NCBI GenBank assembly: GCA_007118445.1
Contig: SKRP01000114.1
Location: 1-6,887, forward strand
Source of the DNA: Natronohydrobacter sp.
Lineage (GTDB): Bacteria > Pseudomonadota > Alphaproteobacteria > Rhodobacterales > Rhodobacteraceae
DNA: 6,887 nt
Direction: 5' to 3'
In this document: positions 1-6,317 of the stretch, piece after piece
Layout: each line of letters begins with the position of its first letter
How positions within the stretch are numbered: the first letter of the stretch is position 1
Translations under genes and position numbers: made by a program
The notes under the pieces: generated by a model
The model's database searches: none
Seen by the model: the letters and a program-made list of their open reading frames with translations, nothing else
Told to the model about the DNA's origin: nothing

Positions 1-880
1 CCGCCGGACGCGCCATGCGCCGCAAAACATCGGGGTGGGAATGCTGGAACGGGATATCCAGATAGGGCAGCACCAGCCCATCTGCCATCAGCGGGATCAG
101 ATCGCGCACATGGGGGTAGGGGTAGATATAATGCAGCCGCACCCATGCGCCCAGAGAGCCCAGATCGCGCGCAAGGTCGGTGATATGGGCGCGGTGGCCT
201 TTGGACTCGGCGTGTTTGATGTCCACACCGTAAGCCGATGTGTCCTGCGAGATGACAAGAAGCTCTTTCACCCCTGCTTCAACCAGATTTTCCGCTTCGC
301 GCAGCACAGCATGGGCTGGCCGGGAGACCAGACGCCCGCGCATATCCGGGATGATGCAGAACTTGCATTTGTGGTTACAGCCCTCTGAAATCTTGAGGTA
401 GCTGTAATGGCGCGGCGTCAGGTTGACCGATGGCGCGGGCATCAGGTCGATGAACGGGTCGGGATTCGGCGGGACGGCAGAATGCACAGCGTCCAGCACC
501 TGTTCATATTGATGCGGCCCGGTCACGGCCAGAACCCGCGGATGCGCGCCGGTGATATAGTCGGGTTCCGCACCCAGACAGCCAGTGACGATCACACGAC
601 CATTCTCGGCCAGCGCCTCGCCGATCGCCTCAAGGCTCTCGGCCTTCGCGCTGTCGAGAAAGCCGCAGGTGTTGACGATCACCGCATCCGCACCCGCGTA
701 ATCGGCGCTGATGCCATAGCCCTCGGCGCGCAGGCGGGTCAGGATGCGTTCACTGTCCACCAGCGCCTTGGGGCAGCCAAGGCTGACCATGCCGATGGAC
801 GGCTGGCCTGCGCGGGGTGCATCAGACAGGCGCGCGCGCGGCGCAAGGTCGGGGCGAAGATCGGGCGGGTTCGTGCTCAT
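1..880 (-). CDS. rimO: RimO, ribosomal protein S12 methylthiotransferase (C-terminus cut off by window)
   Basis: RimO is a cytoplasmic radical-SAM enzyme that uses two [4Fe-4S] clusters to add a methylthio group to the beta carbon of a conserved aspartate of ribosomal protein S12. I translated this frame from ATG 880; it stays open for 293 codons to the window edge, against a usual length of about 440-465. The N-terminal UPF0004 domain has its three cluster cysteines at C36 (SLGCPKALVDSE), C72 (NTCGF) and C101 (TGCLG). The radical-SAM motif is C168-x3-C172-x2-C175 (SEGCNHKCKFCIIP), followed by MRGRLVSRP. This wording, and the later PFQHSHPDVLRRM, separate RimO from the tRNA enzyme MiaB. The rest of the radical-SAM barrel and the C-terminal TRAM domain lie outside. 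The start leaves a 44-nt gap after the upstream reductase gene and has no visible Shine-Dalgarno sequence. An in-frame GTG at 901 is possible but no better placed. Confidence 0.96.
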   Translation of the reverse strand, partial: MSTNPPDLRPDLAPRARLSDAPRAGQPSIGMVSLGCPKALVDSERILTRLRAEGYGISADYAGADAVIVNTCGFLDSAKAESLEAIGEALAENGRVIVTGCLGAEPDYITGAHPRVLAVTGPHQYEQVLDAVHSAVPPNPDPFIDLMPAPSVNLTPRHYSYLKISEGCNHKCKFCIIPDMRGRLVSRPAHAVLREAENLVEAGVKELLVISQDTSAYGVDIKHAESKGHRAHITDLARDLGSLGAWVRLHYIYPYPHVRDLIPLMADGLVLPYLDIPFQHSHPDVLRRMARPA

Positions 881-887
881 GGGGCGC

Positions 888-893
888 GCTATA
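888..893 (-). promoter_or_regulatory. Possible -10 hexamer for rimO (TATAGC)
   Basis: In the 44-nt gap upstream of rimO, the minus strand reads GTGTATAGC. This TATAGC ends seven bases before the ATG at 880, so a transcript starting the usual distance downstream would begin at or next to the start codon. There is no good -35 hexamer at 17 +/- 1 nt and the region is otherwise very GC-rich. This is weak, pattern-only evidence. It is recorded because rimO also lacks a Shine-Dalgarno sequence. Confidence 0.2.
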
Positions 894-924
894 CACTGCA
901 CATCCGCGCGCGCATAGCCCCGAT

Positions 925-2115
925 TCAGCGCCCGCGCGGCAGCATCGCGGTCACAAAACGGCGCGCCGTGCGCCAGAGCACGCGGCTGCCCAGATCCGCA
1001 TAGTCGATCTGACCCGAGAGAAGCCGCAGATAGCTGCGCGTCATGGACGGGTTGCGTTCCACCACACGCGGAAAGTGGCGGCGGATGATCGGCGCATAGA
1101 TCAGCGTTCTGATCCGGCGCGCGGCGGCCATTTCGCGGTGGATATAGCCCAGCCGTGCCATATAGGCCTCCATCGCGGGGCGGTCTTGCCGGATGGCCTC
1201 TGCCGCCGCCTGTCCCGCAAATTCGCCTGATTTCATCGCCCATGCGATCCCTTCGCCGGTGATCGGGTCCACCAGCCCCGCAGCATCGCCTGCAAGCAGC
1301 ACCGCGCCGCGCCCCGGCGTTTTGCGATACGCGCCGAAGGGCAGAAACGCGCCTTTGCATTTCACCCGGTCCGGGGCGATATGCGGGGCGTGTTGGGTCA
1401 GATAGGCGCGAAAATGGGCCTTCATGTCAGGGTTTTGCGCATGACCACCGCCCACGCCCAAAGTGACCGAACCATGTTTGGGAAAGACCCAGCCATAGCC
1501 CCAGAGCGCGGCCCCAAGATCGACTTCGGTCGTGTCATCATCGGGCATTTCCGCTCGGTCGAGTTCGACCTCCAGACCGAAGCCGATTTCAGCCGGGTCA
1601 TAGGCCCGCCCGAAGAGCGCGCGCGCCACGGCGCTATTGGCACCATCCGCGCCGATCAGGACGCGCCCGCTGAGCGTGCGGCCATCGGAGAGCATGAGGC
1701 CGGGCGCTTCGGTGTCGATGCTGGTCACGCGGACGGGGGCAAAGACGGTGACACCGGCGGCCTGCGCGCGGGCGTGCAATTCGGCATCGAAATCGCGGCG
1801 CATGGTCATCTGAAGGGCAGGAGCATCGTCATCGCGCCCGATGACGCGGCCCTGATAAGTCAGGCGAAAGCGGGTCGAGGGGCGGAACAGATGCGGCAGG
1901 ACGGGCAGGCCGAAAATCCCGTCCATGTAGCGCACTGTGCGCCCGGTGATCAGCCCACCGCAGAGCTTGTCGCGCGGGAATGCGGCCTTGTCGATCAGCG
2001 CGACCGAGAGACCCGCGCGCGCGGCCGTGATGGCGGCAGCGCTTCCTGCGGGGCCAGAGCCAAGGACGAGAAGATCGAATCGGTGTGTCACGCAGCGCGC
2101 CTGTTCGGAGTTCAT
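925..2115 (-). CDS. Geranylgeranyl reductase family FAD-dependent oxidoreductase
   Basis: This is a flavoprotein of the geranylgeranyl reductase/ChlP-like group within the PHBH-type FAD family. Characterised relatives reduce isoprenoid double bonds in chlorophyll, archaeal lipids or quinones; the substrate here is unknown. With ATG 2115 as start (396 aa), the N-terminal FAD-binding Rossmann motif is LGSGPAGSAAA (G19-x-G21-x-x-G24), with D42 ending the second strand. PRDKLCGG at 47-54 is the family signature. RRDFDAELHARAQAAG and GYGWVFPK follow, then the second FAD motif LLAGDAAGLVDP with G276-D277. It is unlikely to be photosynthetic BchP/ChlP, which has a KPCGG-type motif, and no pigment genes are nearby. 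A TTG at 2130 would add five residues, but AGGA lies only 2 nt before it. ATG 2115 has a weak AAGAG at better spacing, so I prefer it. The gene follows the nucleotidyltransferase by 42 nt and may share its transcript. Confidence 0.85.
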   Translation of the reverse strand: MNSEQARCVTHRFDLLVLGSGPAGSAAAITAARAGLSVALIDKAAFPRDKLCGGLITGRTVRYMDGIFGLPVLPHLFRPSTRFRLTYQGRVIGRDDDAPALQMTMRRDFDAELHARAQAAGVTVFAPVRVTSIDTEAPGLMLSDGRTLSGRVLIGADGANSAVARALFGRAYDPAEIGFGLEVELDRAEMPDDDTTEVDLGAALWGYGWVFPKHGSVTLGVGGGHAQNPDMKAHFRAYLTQHAPHIAPDRVKCKGAFLPFGAYRKTPGRGAVLLAGDAAGLVDPITGEGIAWAMKSGEFAGQAAAEAIRQDRPAMEAYMARLGYIHREMAAARRIRTLIYAPIIRRHFPRVVERNPSMTRSYLRLLSGQIDYADLGSRVLWRTARRFVTAMLPRGR

Positions 2116-2157
2116 CTGCGCTCTTAGCAAGTCCTGCGCAATCGGGCCAGAACCCGG

Positions 2158-2754
2158 TTACGCCCCCGACGGATCTGCCCGCCATTTCGCCCAATCCTCG
2201 GGCGTATCCAGATCGGCCAGCGCCCGTCGCCCCGGTAGCGGATGCAGGCGCGGCGGATGGGCGCGCAGGAGGTTGCGCGCGCCAGTATCCCCGCTGAGTG
2301 CCAGCATTTCGGGGAACAGCGCGCGCGGCAGGATCGTCGGATGGCCGGGGGTCAGCTGTGGATCGCAGGCGCGCAGCGGTTGTGCGGGGTGGCGCTGCTG
2401 ATCAGTGATCAGCGCGCGCATGTCCTGCGTAGTGATATCGGGCATATCGGGCAGGGCGATCATCAGCGCCGTGACATTCAGCCCGATGGCCCAGCCAGCA
2501 CCCGCGCGCAGCGACGCGGCCATGCCTTCTGCGGCCTCTGGCACGCTCATGCAGGTCAGCGGCAGCGCCCCGAGCGTGTCGCGCCGCGCCCTGTCCTCGG
2601 GGCGCAGGGTGACGGCAACATGGGGGCTGGCCGCCAGCGCACGTTCCGCGATCACCCGCAACACAGCGCGGCCTTCGACCGGTTCCAGCAGCTTGTCGGC
2701 CCCGCGCATCCGGCGCGATGCTCCTGCAGCGGGCAGAAGGATCGCGCAGGCCAT
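2158..2754 (-). CDS. MobA/MocA-like nucleotidyltransferase (NTP_transf_3 family)
   Basis: This 198-aa cytoplasmic protein looks like a nucleotidyltransferase of the MobA/MocA type, which transfers a nucleotide onto molybdopterin cofactor (MocA makes the CMP form, MobA the GMP form). The nucleotide-binding loop is LPAAGASRRMRGADKL at 7-22, a variant of the LAxGxSxRMGxxK signature, with K21 as the conserved lysine. EGMAASLRAG (76-85) is typical of MocA-like members, LPDMP (101-105) carries the metal-binding aspartate D103, GHP is at 137-139, GDTGAR at 155-160, and DLDTPEDW (181-188) is near the C-terminus. Length is normal. The start lies 4 nt after the livM stop, with GGAG ten bases upstream, so it is probably cotranscribed with and coupled to livM. 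No molybdoenzyme, XdhC or other Moco gene is in the window, so the acceptor is not established and other small nucleotidyl acceptors remain possible. Confidence 0.82.
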   Translation of the reverse strand: MACAILLPAAGASRRMRGADKLLEPVEGRAVLRVIAERALAASPHVAVTLRPEDRARRDTLGALPLTCMSVPEAAEGMAASLRAGAGWAIGLNVTALMIALPDMPDITTQDMRALITDQQRHPAQPLRACDPQLTPGHPTILPRALFPEMLALSGDTGARNLLRAHPPRLHPLPGRRALADLDTPEDWAKWRADPSGA

Positions 2755-2758
2755 CCGC

Positions 2759-4063
2759 CTAGCGCTCCGGGATCAGCCCGCGCGGCGCGAAACGCAGCAT
2801 CAGCAGCAGCGCCACGCCCATGGTCAGCAGCCGCATATAGGCCGCCGAGGCCAGCAGATGCTGGCGCAGATCCGATGTGTCCGACATGCCCGAGGTCACC
2901 AGATCCATGAACCAGCGCCCGGCCGGTTCGACCTGCACCCACAGAAACCAGATCACGAATGCCCCCAGAACCGAGCCCCAGTTATTGCCCGATCCGCCCA
3001 CGATCACCATCACCCAGATCAGGAAGGTGAAGCGCAAGGGCTCGTAGCTGCCGGGCGTCAACTGGCCATCCATTGACACCATCATCGCGCCGGCCAGCCC
3101 GCAGACCGCCGAGCCAAGGACAAAAATCATCAGATGGCGGCGGGTGACATCCTTGCCCATGGCGCGGGCCGAGACTTCATTGTCGCGAATCGCGCGCATC
3201 ATCCGGCCCCAGGGCGAGTTCAGCGCGCGCTCGGCCAACCAGATCAGCAATGCCAGAACCAAGGTGAAGAGCGCGGCATAGCCCAGCCCCGAGACAACGC
3301 TCGCGGTCTGCGACAGACTCCAGCCCAGCGTATCGGCCAGCGACTGCACCCAGGGCTGGGGCTGCAAATCCACAGGCCGCGGGACAGGGCGGTCGATGCC
3401 GGTGACATTGTTCACGCCGCGCGCCAGCCAGCGCTCATGTTTCAGAACAGCGATCACGATTTCCGAAATGCCCAGCGTCGCGATGGCCAGATAATCCGCG
3501 CGCAGCCCCAGGCTGACCTTACCCACCAGCCAGGCAACCCCGGCAGCAAAGACCGCGCCCACGGGCCAGGCCAGAATGACCGGCAGGCCCGCGCCGCCAA
3601 GGAAACCCTCAGAGGCCGGGTTCACCGCCTGCACGGCCTGTTTTGCGGGCGCAAAGACCTGACTGGTCACGAACCAGCCCACCACCAGCACCGCAAAGAT
3701 CGCCAAGCCACGCAGCTTGCTGGGGGCCATGCGCTTGTAGACCAGCACGGCAGCGAGAATCGTGGCAGCCCCGAGCATCAGCCCCAGCAGGATGCCCAGA
3801 CCACCTGCGGCCCAGGCTTCGGGCACAGGCGGTTGCGAGATCAGCACCACCGCCAGACCGCCCACCGCCGTGAAGCCCATGACACCGACATTGAACAATC
3901 CCGCATAGCCCCATTGCATATTCACACCCAGGGCCATGATGGCCGAGATCAGGCTCATGTTCAGGATCGTGACCGCAAGCTGCGGGCTCTGGAACATGGC
4001 CACCATTGCCAGCACGGCAAACATGCCGGCGAACAGACCCAGATCGCGCGCGGTCAGGCTCAT
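2759..4063 (-). CDS. livM: LivM-type permease of a branched-chain amino acid (HAAT) ABC importer
   Basis: This inner-membrane permease should pair with LivH to form the transport channel. At 434 aa it is longer than many LivM proteins. Hydrophobic segments are spread along its length, for example near 9-28, 32-50, 86-109, 117-138, 160-181, 260-278, 308-330 and 408-426. Family landmarks in order are GYAGLFNVGVMGF (52-64), RADYLAIATLGISEI (188-202), the cytoplasmic ATPase-contact loop GRMMRAIRDNEVSARAMG (286-303), and GGSGNNWGSVLGAF (356-369). Two things are odd. Roughly 100 residues with two extra hydrophobic stretches sit between the first two landmarks. Conserved glycine-rich motifs also vary: NVG where SLG is common, and GSGNNWGS where GxGTxxGP is common. 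The ATG overlaps the livH stop as ATGA and has AAGGGGA at 4071-4077, supporting coupled translation. Class is certain; the exact substrate is not. Confidence 0.93.
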   Translation of the reverse strand: MSLTARDLGLFAGMFAVLAMVAMFQSPQLAVTILNMSLISAIMALGVNMQWGYAGLFNVGVMGFTAVGGLAVVLISQPPVPEAWAAGGLGILLGLMLGAATILAAVLVYKRMAPSKLRGLAIFAVLVVGWFVTSQVFAPAKQAVQAVNPASEGFLGGAGLPVILAWPVGAVFAAGVAWLVGKVSLGLRADYLAIATLGISEIVIAVLKHERWLARGVNNVTGIDRPVPRPVDLQPQPWVQSLADTLGWSLSQTASVVSGLGYAALFTLVLALLIWLAERALNSPWGRMMRAIRDNEVSARAMGKDVTRRHLMIFVLGSAVCGLAGAMMVSMDGQLTPGSYEPLRFTFLIWVMVIVGGSGNNWGSVLGAFVIWFLWVQVEPAGRWFMDLVTSGMSDTSDLRQHLLASAAYMRLLTMGVALLLMLRFAPRGLIPER

Positions 4064-5070
4064 ATCACTTTCCCCTTGAAGATACCCGTCGGGCGGAACA
4101 GGAGCACGATCACAAGGATCGCGAAGGTCACGGCGAATTTGTAATCCACCGGCAAGAGCTGCATCATGGTCGAGGGCTCCATGCCTTCCGGCGCGAGATA
4201 GGACAGCACCCGCCGCCAGGCGAAGGTGATGCCCATTTCCGCGAAAGCCACGACATAGGCCCCCACAATCGCCCCCAAGGGCGAGCCCAGCCCGCCCAGG
4301 ATCGCGGCGGCGAACATCGGCAGCAGCAGCTGGAAATAGTTGAACGGGCGGAAGCCCTTGTCCAGCCCGTAAAGCGTGCCTGCCAGCACCAGCAGGATCG
4401 CCGTTATGACCCAGGTGATGGTCACGACGCGCTCAGGGTTGATGCCCGACAGAAGTGCCAGGTCCTCATTGTCGGAATAGGCGCGCATGGATTTTCCGGC
4501 GCGCGTGCGATTGAGGAACCAGAACAGCACCACCATCGCGATCAGCGCGACGATGATCGTCAGCGCCTGCGATGTGCGCAGCGCCAGCCCTTCGGCCAGG
4601 CCCGTGAACTCGCGGAATTCGCGCACAGTGAAGATGAAGCGCTGGCCATCCTCGAAACGGCTCTCGCCAGTGCCCATGAACAGCCGCGTGATCCCGTTGG
4701 TGACAAACATCACCCCGAGGCTGGCCATCACGAAGATCATCGGCTTTGCCTTGACGCGGCGGTAGTAGCGATAGACCAGCCGGTCTGTCGCCAACAGGTA
4801 GGCAGCCAGCACCAGAATGCCGAAAGGGACGGCCAGCAGGGCTGTGGGCAGCGGGTCGATGCTGACCCCGCGCGCCTGCAGGAACACAGTGCCACCGATC
4901 ACAGCGGCGGTGCCGATCGCCATTGTGTCGCCATGCGCGAAATGCGCGAAACGCAGGATCGAAAAGATCAGCGTGATCCCCAGCGCGCCAAGTGCGAGCT
5001 GGCTGCCATAGGCCAGCGCCGGGACAAGCATGAAATTCGAGACGCTGACCAGCGCGTTGAGCGGTTCCAT
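4060..5070 (-). CDS. livH: LivH-type permease of a branched-chain amino acid (HAAT) ABC importer
   Basis: This 336-aa inner-membrane protein is the second channel subunit of the importer. Recognisable LivH regions are LIFSILRFAHFAHGDTMAIG (34-53), matching the family's N-terminal NfAHG segment but with His in place of the usual Asn; the cytoplasmic coupling loop RAGKSMRAYSDNEDLALLSG (190-209); and AAILGGLGSPLGAIVGAYV (255-273), the conserved glycine-rich segment. The C-terminus ends FRPTGIFKGKVI, as usual for the family. Several membrane helices are evident, for example around 74-95, 110-130, 168-187, 216-235 and 312-326. A longer than usual periplasmic-looking segment (about 280-310) precedes the last helix. 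The start is 5 nt after the livF stop with a G-rich stretch upstream, and the stop overlaps the livM start by 4 nt, so it is an internal operon gene. Substrate specificity cannot be read from the permease alone. Confidence 0.94.
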   Translation of the reverse strand: MEPLNALVSVSNFMLVPALAYGSQLALGALGITLIFSILRFAHFAHGDTMAIGTAAVIGGTVFLQARGVSIDPLPTALLAVPFGILVLAAYLLATDRLVYRYYRRVKAKPMIFVMASLGVMFVTNGITRLFMGTGESRFEDGQRFIFTVREFREFTGLAEGLALRTSQALTIIVALIAMVVLFWFLNRTRAGKSMRAYSDNEDLALLSGINPERVVTITWVITAILLVLAGTLYGLDKGFRPFNYFQLLLPMFAAAILGGLGSPLGAIVGAYVVAFAEMGITFAWRRVLSYLAPEGMEPSTMMQLLPVDYKFAVTFAILVIVLLFRPTGIFKGKVI

Positions 5071-5075
5071 CTGAG

Positions 5076-5786
5076 TCAGCCCCCCAAGAAAGATTTGCGC
5101 ACATCCGGATCGGCCAGAAGTGCGGCCCCGGTATCGGTGTAACGGTTTTCGCCCTGCACCAGCACATAGCCCTTGTCGGCGATATTGAGGGCCTGGCGGG
5201 CGTTCTGTTCCACCATCAGGATCGAAATGCCGGTGCGGGCGATCTCGATGATCCGGTCGAACAGCTCGTCCATGACAATCGGGCTGACACCTGCGGTCGG
5301 CTCGTCCAGCATCAGAACAGTGGGCTTGGTCATCAGCGCACGCCCCACCGCGACCTGCTGGCGCTGCCCGCCCGAGAGTTCCCCCGCGGCCTGACGCCGC
5401 TTGTCGCGCAGGATCGGGAACAGCTCATAAATCTGCTCCATCGTTTCGCTGATGTCATCAGCGCGGATGAAAGCGCCCATTTCAAGGTTTTCTTCCACGC
5501 TCATCGAGGGGAAAATGTTGCTGGTCTGCGGGACAAACCCCATGCCCTTGGCGACGCGGGCTTGCGGGCTGAGCGCGGTGATATCCTCGCCCGCCAGCCG
5601 CACCTGGCCTTCGCGGAGTTTCAGCATCCCGAACACGGCCTTCATGGCGGTCGATTTGCCCGCGCCATTCGGGCCGACGATCACGGCGATCTCGCCCTTG
5701 TCGACGGCAATCGTGCAGGAATGCAGAATATCCGCACCGCCATAGCCACCGGTCATCGCGTCGCCTATCAGGAAAGGCTCTGCCAT
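5076..5786 (-). CDS. livF: LivF-type ATP-binding subunit of a branched-chain amino acid (HAAT) ABC importer
   Basis: This 236-aa cytoplasmic ATPase should work as a heterodimer with LivG to power the importer. Motifs in order are an A-loop tyrosine near 15 (GYGGADIL), Walker A GPNGAGKST at 38-46, Q-loop Q87 in FVPQTSNIFPSMSVEEN, ABC signature LSGGQRQQ at 137-144, and Walker B VLMLDEP with D161 and E162. The switch position reads VEQN (192-195), with Gln where most ABC ATPases have His, which is normal for LivF and helps separate it from LivG. Length matches the family. GGGAGAA (5793-5799) lies about 6 nt before the ATG and supports this start. It starts 3 nt after the small exported protein gene and precedes livH by 5 nt. 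No motif is missing, so it should be active. Confidence 0.95.
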   Translation of the reverse strand: MAEPFLIGDAMTGGYGGADILHSCTIAVDKGEIAVIVGPNGAGKSTAMKAVFGMLKLREGQVRLAGEDITALSPQARVAKGMGFVPQTSNIFPSMSVEENLEMGAFIRADDISETMEQIYELFPILRDKRRQAAGELSGGQRQQVAVGRALMTKPTVLMLDEPTAGVSPIVMDELFDRIIEIARTGISILMVEQNARQALNIADKGYVLVQGENRYTDTGAALLADPDVRKSFLGG

Positions 5787-5789
5787 TGC

Positions 5790-6317
5790 TTATTCTCCCA
5801 TCAGGCTGAACAAAGCCGCGATGCGGCGCAATTCCTGTTCCACGTCGGCGGCGTCCTCATTCTCGTCATCCAAGGTCACGAACAGCCGCTGATCGCCCTG
5901 GCCTGCGATCATCGTCACAAAGATCATCGGGTCATCTTCGGGCAGCGTGATCCGGGTGGTCATGGTCACAGCCTCCAGCGCGCCTGCGCTGAAAGCGTCG
6001 CGGCCAAGCACTTCCGGCGCGTCCAGCCCTTCATTGCGCGCCTGATCAGCCTGCAGCGCGACCAGCGCATCAAAGGCTGCCTCCAGCGAGGGGGCGCTGG
6101 CGATCTCTTCCGGGGCTTCCATCACTTCCAGCCAGTAGGGCGGCAGATCGAAGGCCACGCCATTGGTGAAGGGCACCACTTCGGCGCCCGCCCATGCTGT
6201 GTCGCCAGGACAGAACTCAAACCCGCCGGGTAGCGGAGAACAGGCGTCCGACGCAGCGAATGCCGCCGATGCGCTCAGCGCCAGGGCTGCGCCGCTCAGA
6301 AGACCGCGCTCAAACAT
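5790..6317 (-). CDS. Exported protein of unknown function encoded between livG and livF
   Basis: I do not recognise this 175-aa protein. It begins with a short signal peptide: basic start MFERG, hydrophobic alanine-rich core 6-20, and a likely signal peptidase I site AFA-AS after A21. The mature form of about 154 residues would be periplasmic. It has no lipobox and no further membrane segment. It is strongly acidic, with clusters such as EAPEE and DDENEDAADVEQE. Two cysteines just after the signal, C26 and C36, could form a disulfide. The alternation of short hydrophobic strands (VAFDLPPYWLEV, MIFVTMIAG, RLFVTL) followed by a C-terminal helix (DVEQELRRIAALFSLM) suggests a small alpha/beta domain. 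It is too short and unlike to be a Liv substrate-binding protein. Its ATG overlaps the livG stop by 8 nt, with AAGGA upstream, and livF follows after 3 nt, so it is made with the importer. A role assisting the transporter is inference only. Confidence 0.8.
   Translation of the reverse strand: MFERGLLSGAALALSASAAFAASDACSPLPGGFEFCPGDTAWAGAEVVPFTNGVAFDLPPYWLEVMEAPEEIASAPSLEAAFDALVALQADQARNEGLDAPEVLGRDAFSAGALEAVTMTTRITLPEDDPMIFVTMIAGQGDQRLFVTLDDENEDAADVEQELRRIAALFSLMGE

Noticed and set aside
830..912. Alternating GC tracts (for example 831-840 and 905-912) as possible Z-DNA or regulatory repeats
   Set aside because: They are short, and the first encodes Ala-Arg residues in RimO. Such tracts recur throughout the window as a result of base composition.
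2143..2156. Small GC hairpin (CGGG/CCCG, loop of six) just after the nucleotidyltransferase stop
   Set aside because: The stem is only four pairs and no T tract follows, so it is not a credible intrinsic terminator.
407..2401. Plus-strand open frames (407-1003, 1381-2127, 1937-2401) opposite rimO, the reductase and the nucleotidyltransferase
   Set aside because: They show no recognisable motifs, and the minus-strand frames carry clear catalytic signatures throughout.
3134..5142. Long plus-strand open frames (3134-4144, 4006-5142) opposite livM and livH
   Set aside because: Their translations are rich in His, Arg, Gln and Asp, with no domain pattern, and they lie antisense to two well-supported permeases. 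Open antisense frames are expected in GC-rich DNA.
5203..5214. LivF has Gln-Asn instead of His at the switch position
   Set aside because: VEQN is the normal state of LivF proteins, including the E. coli one, so it is not a defect or novelty.
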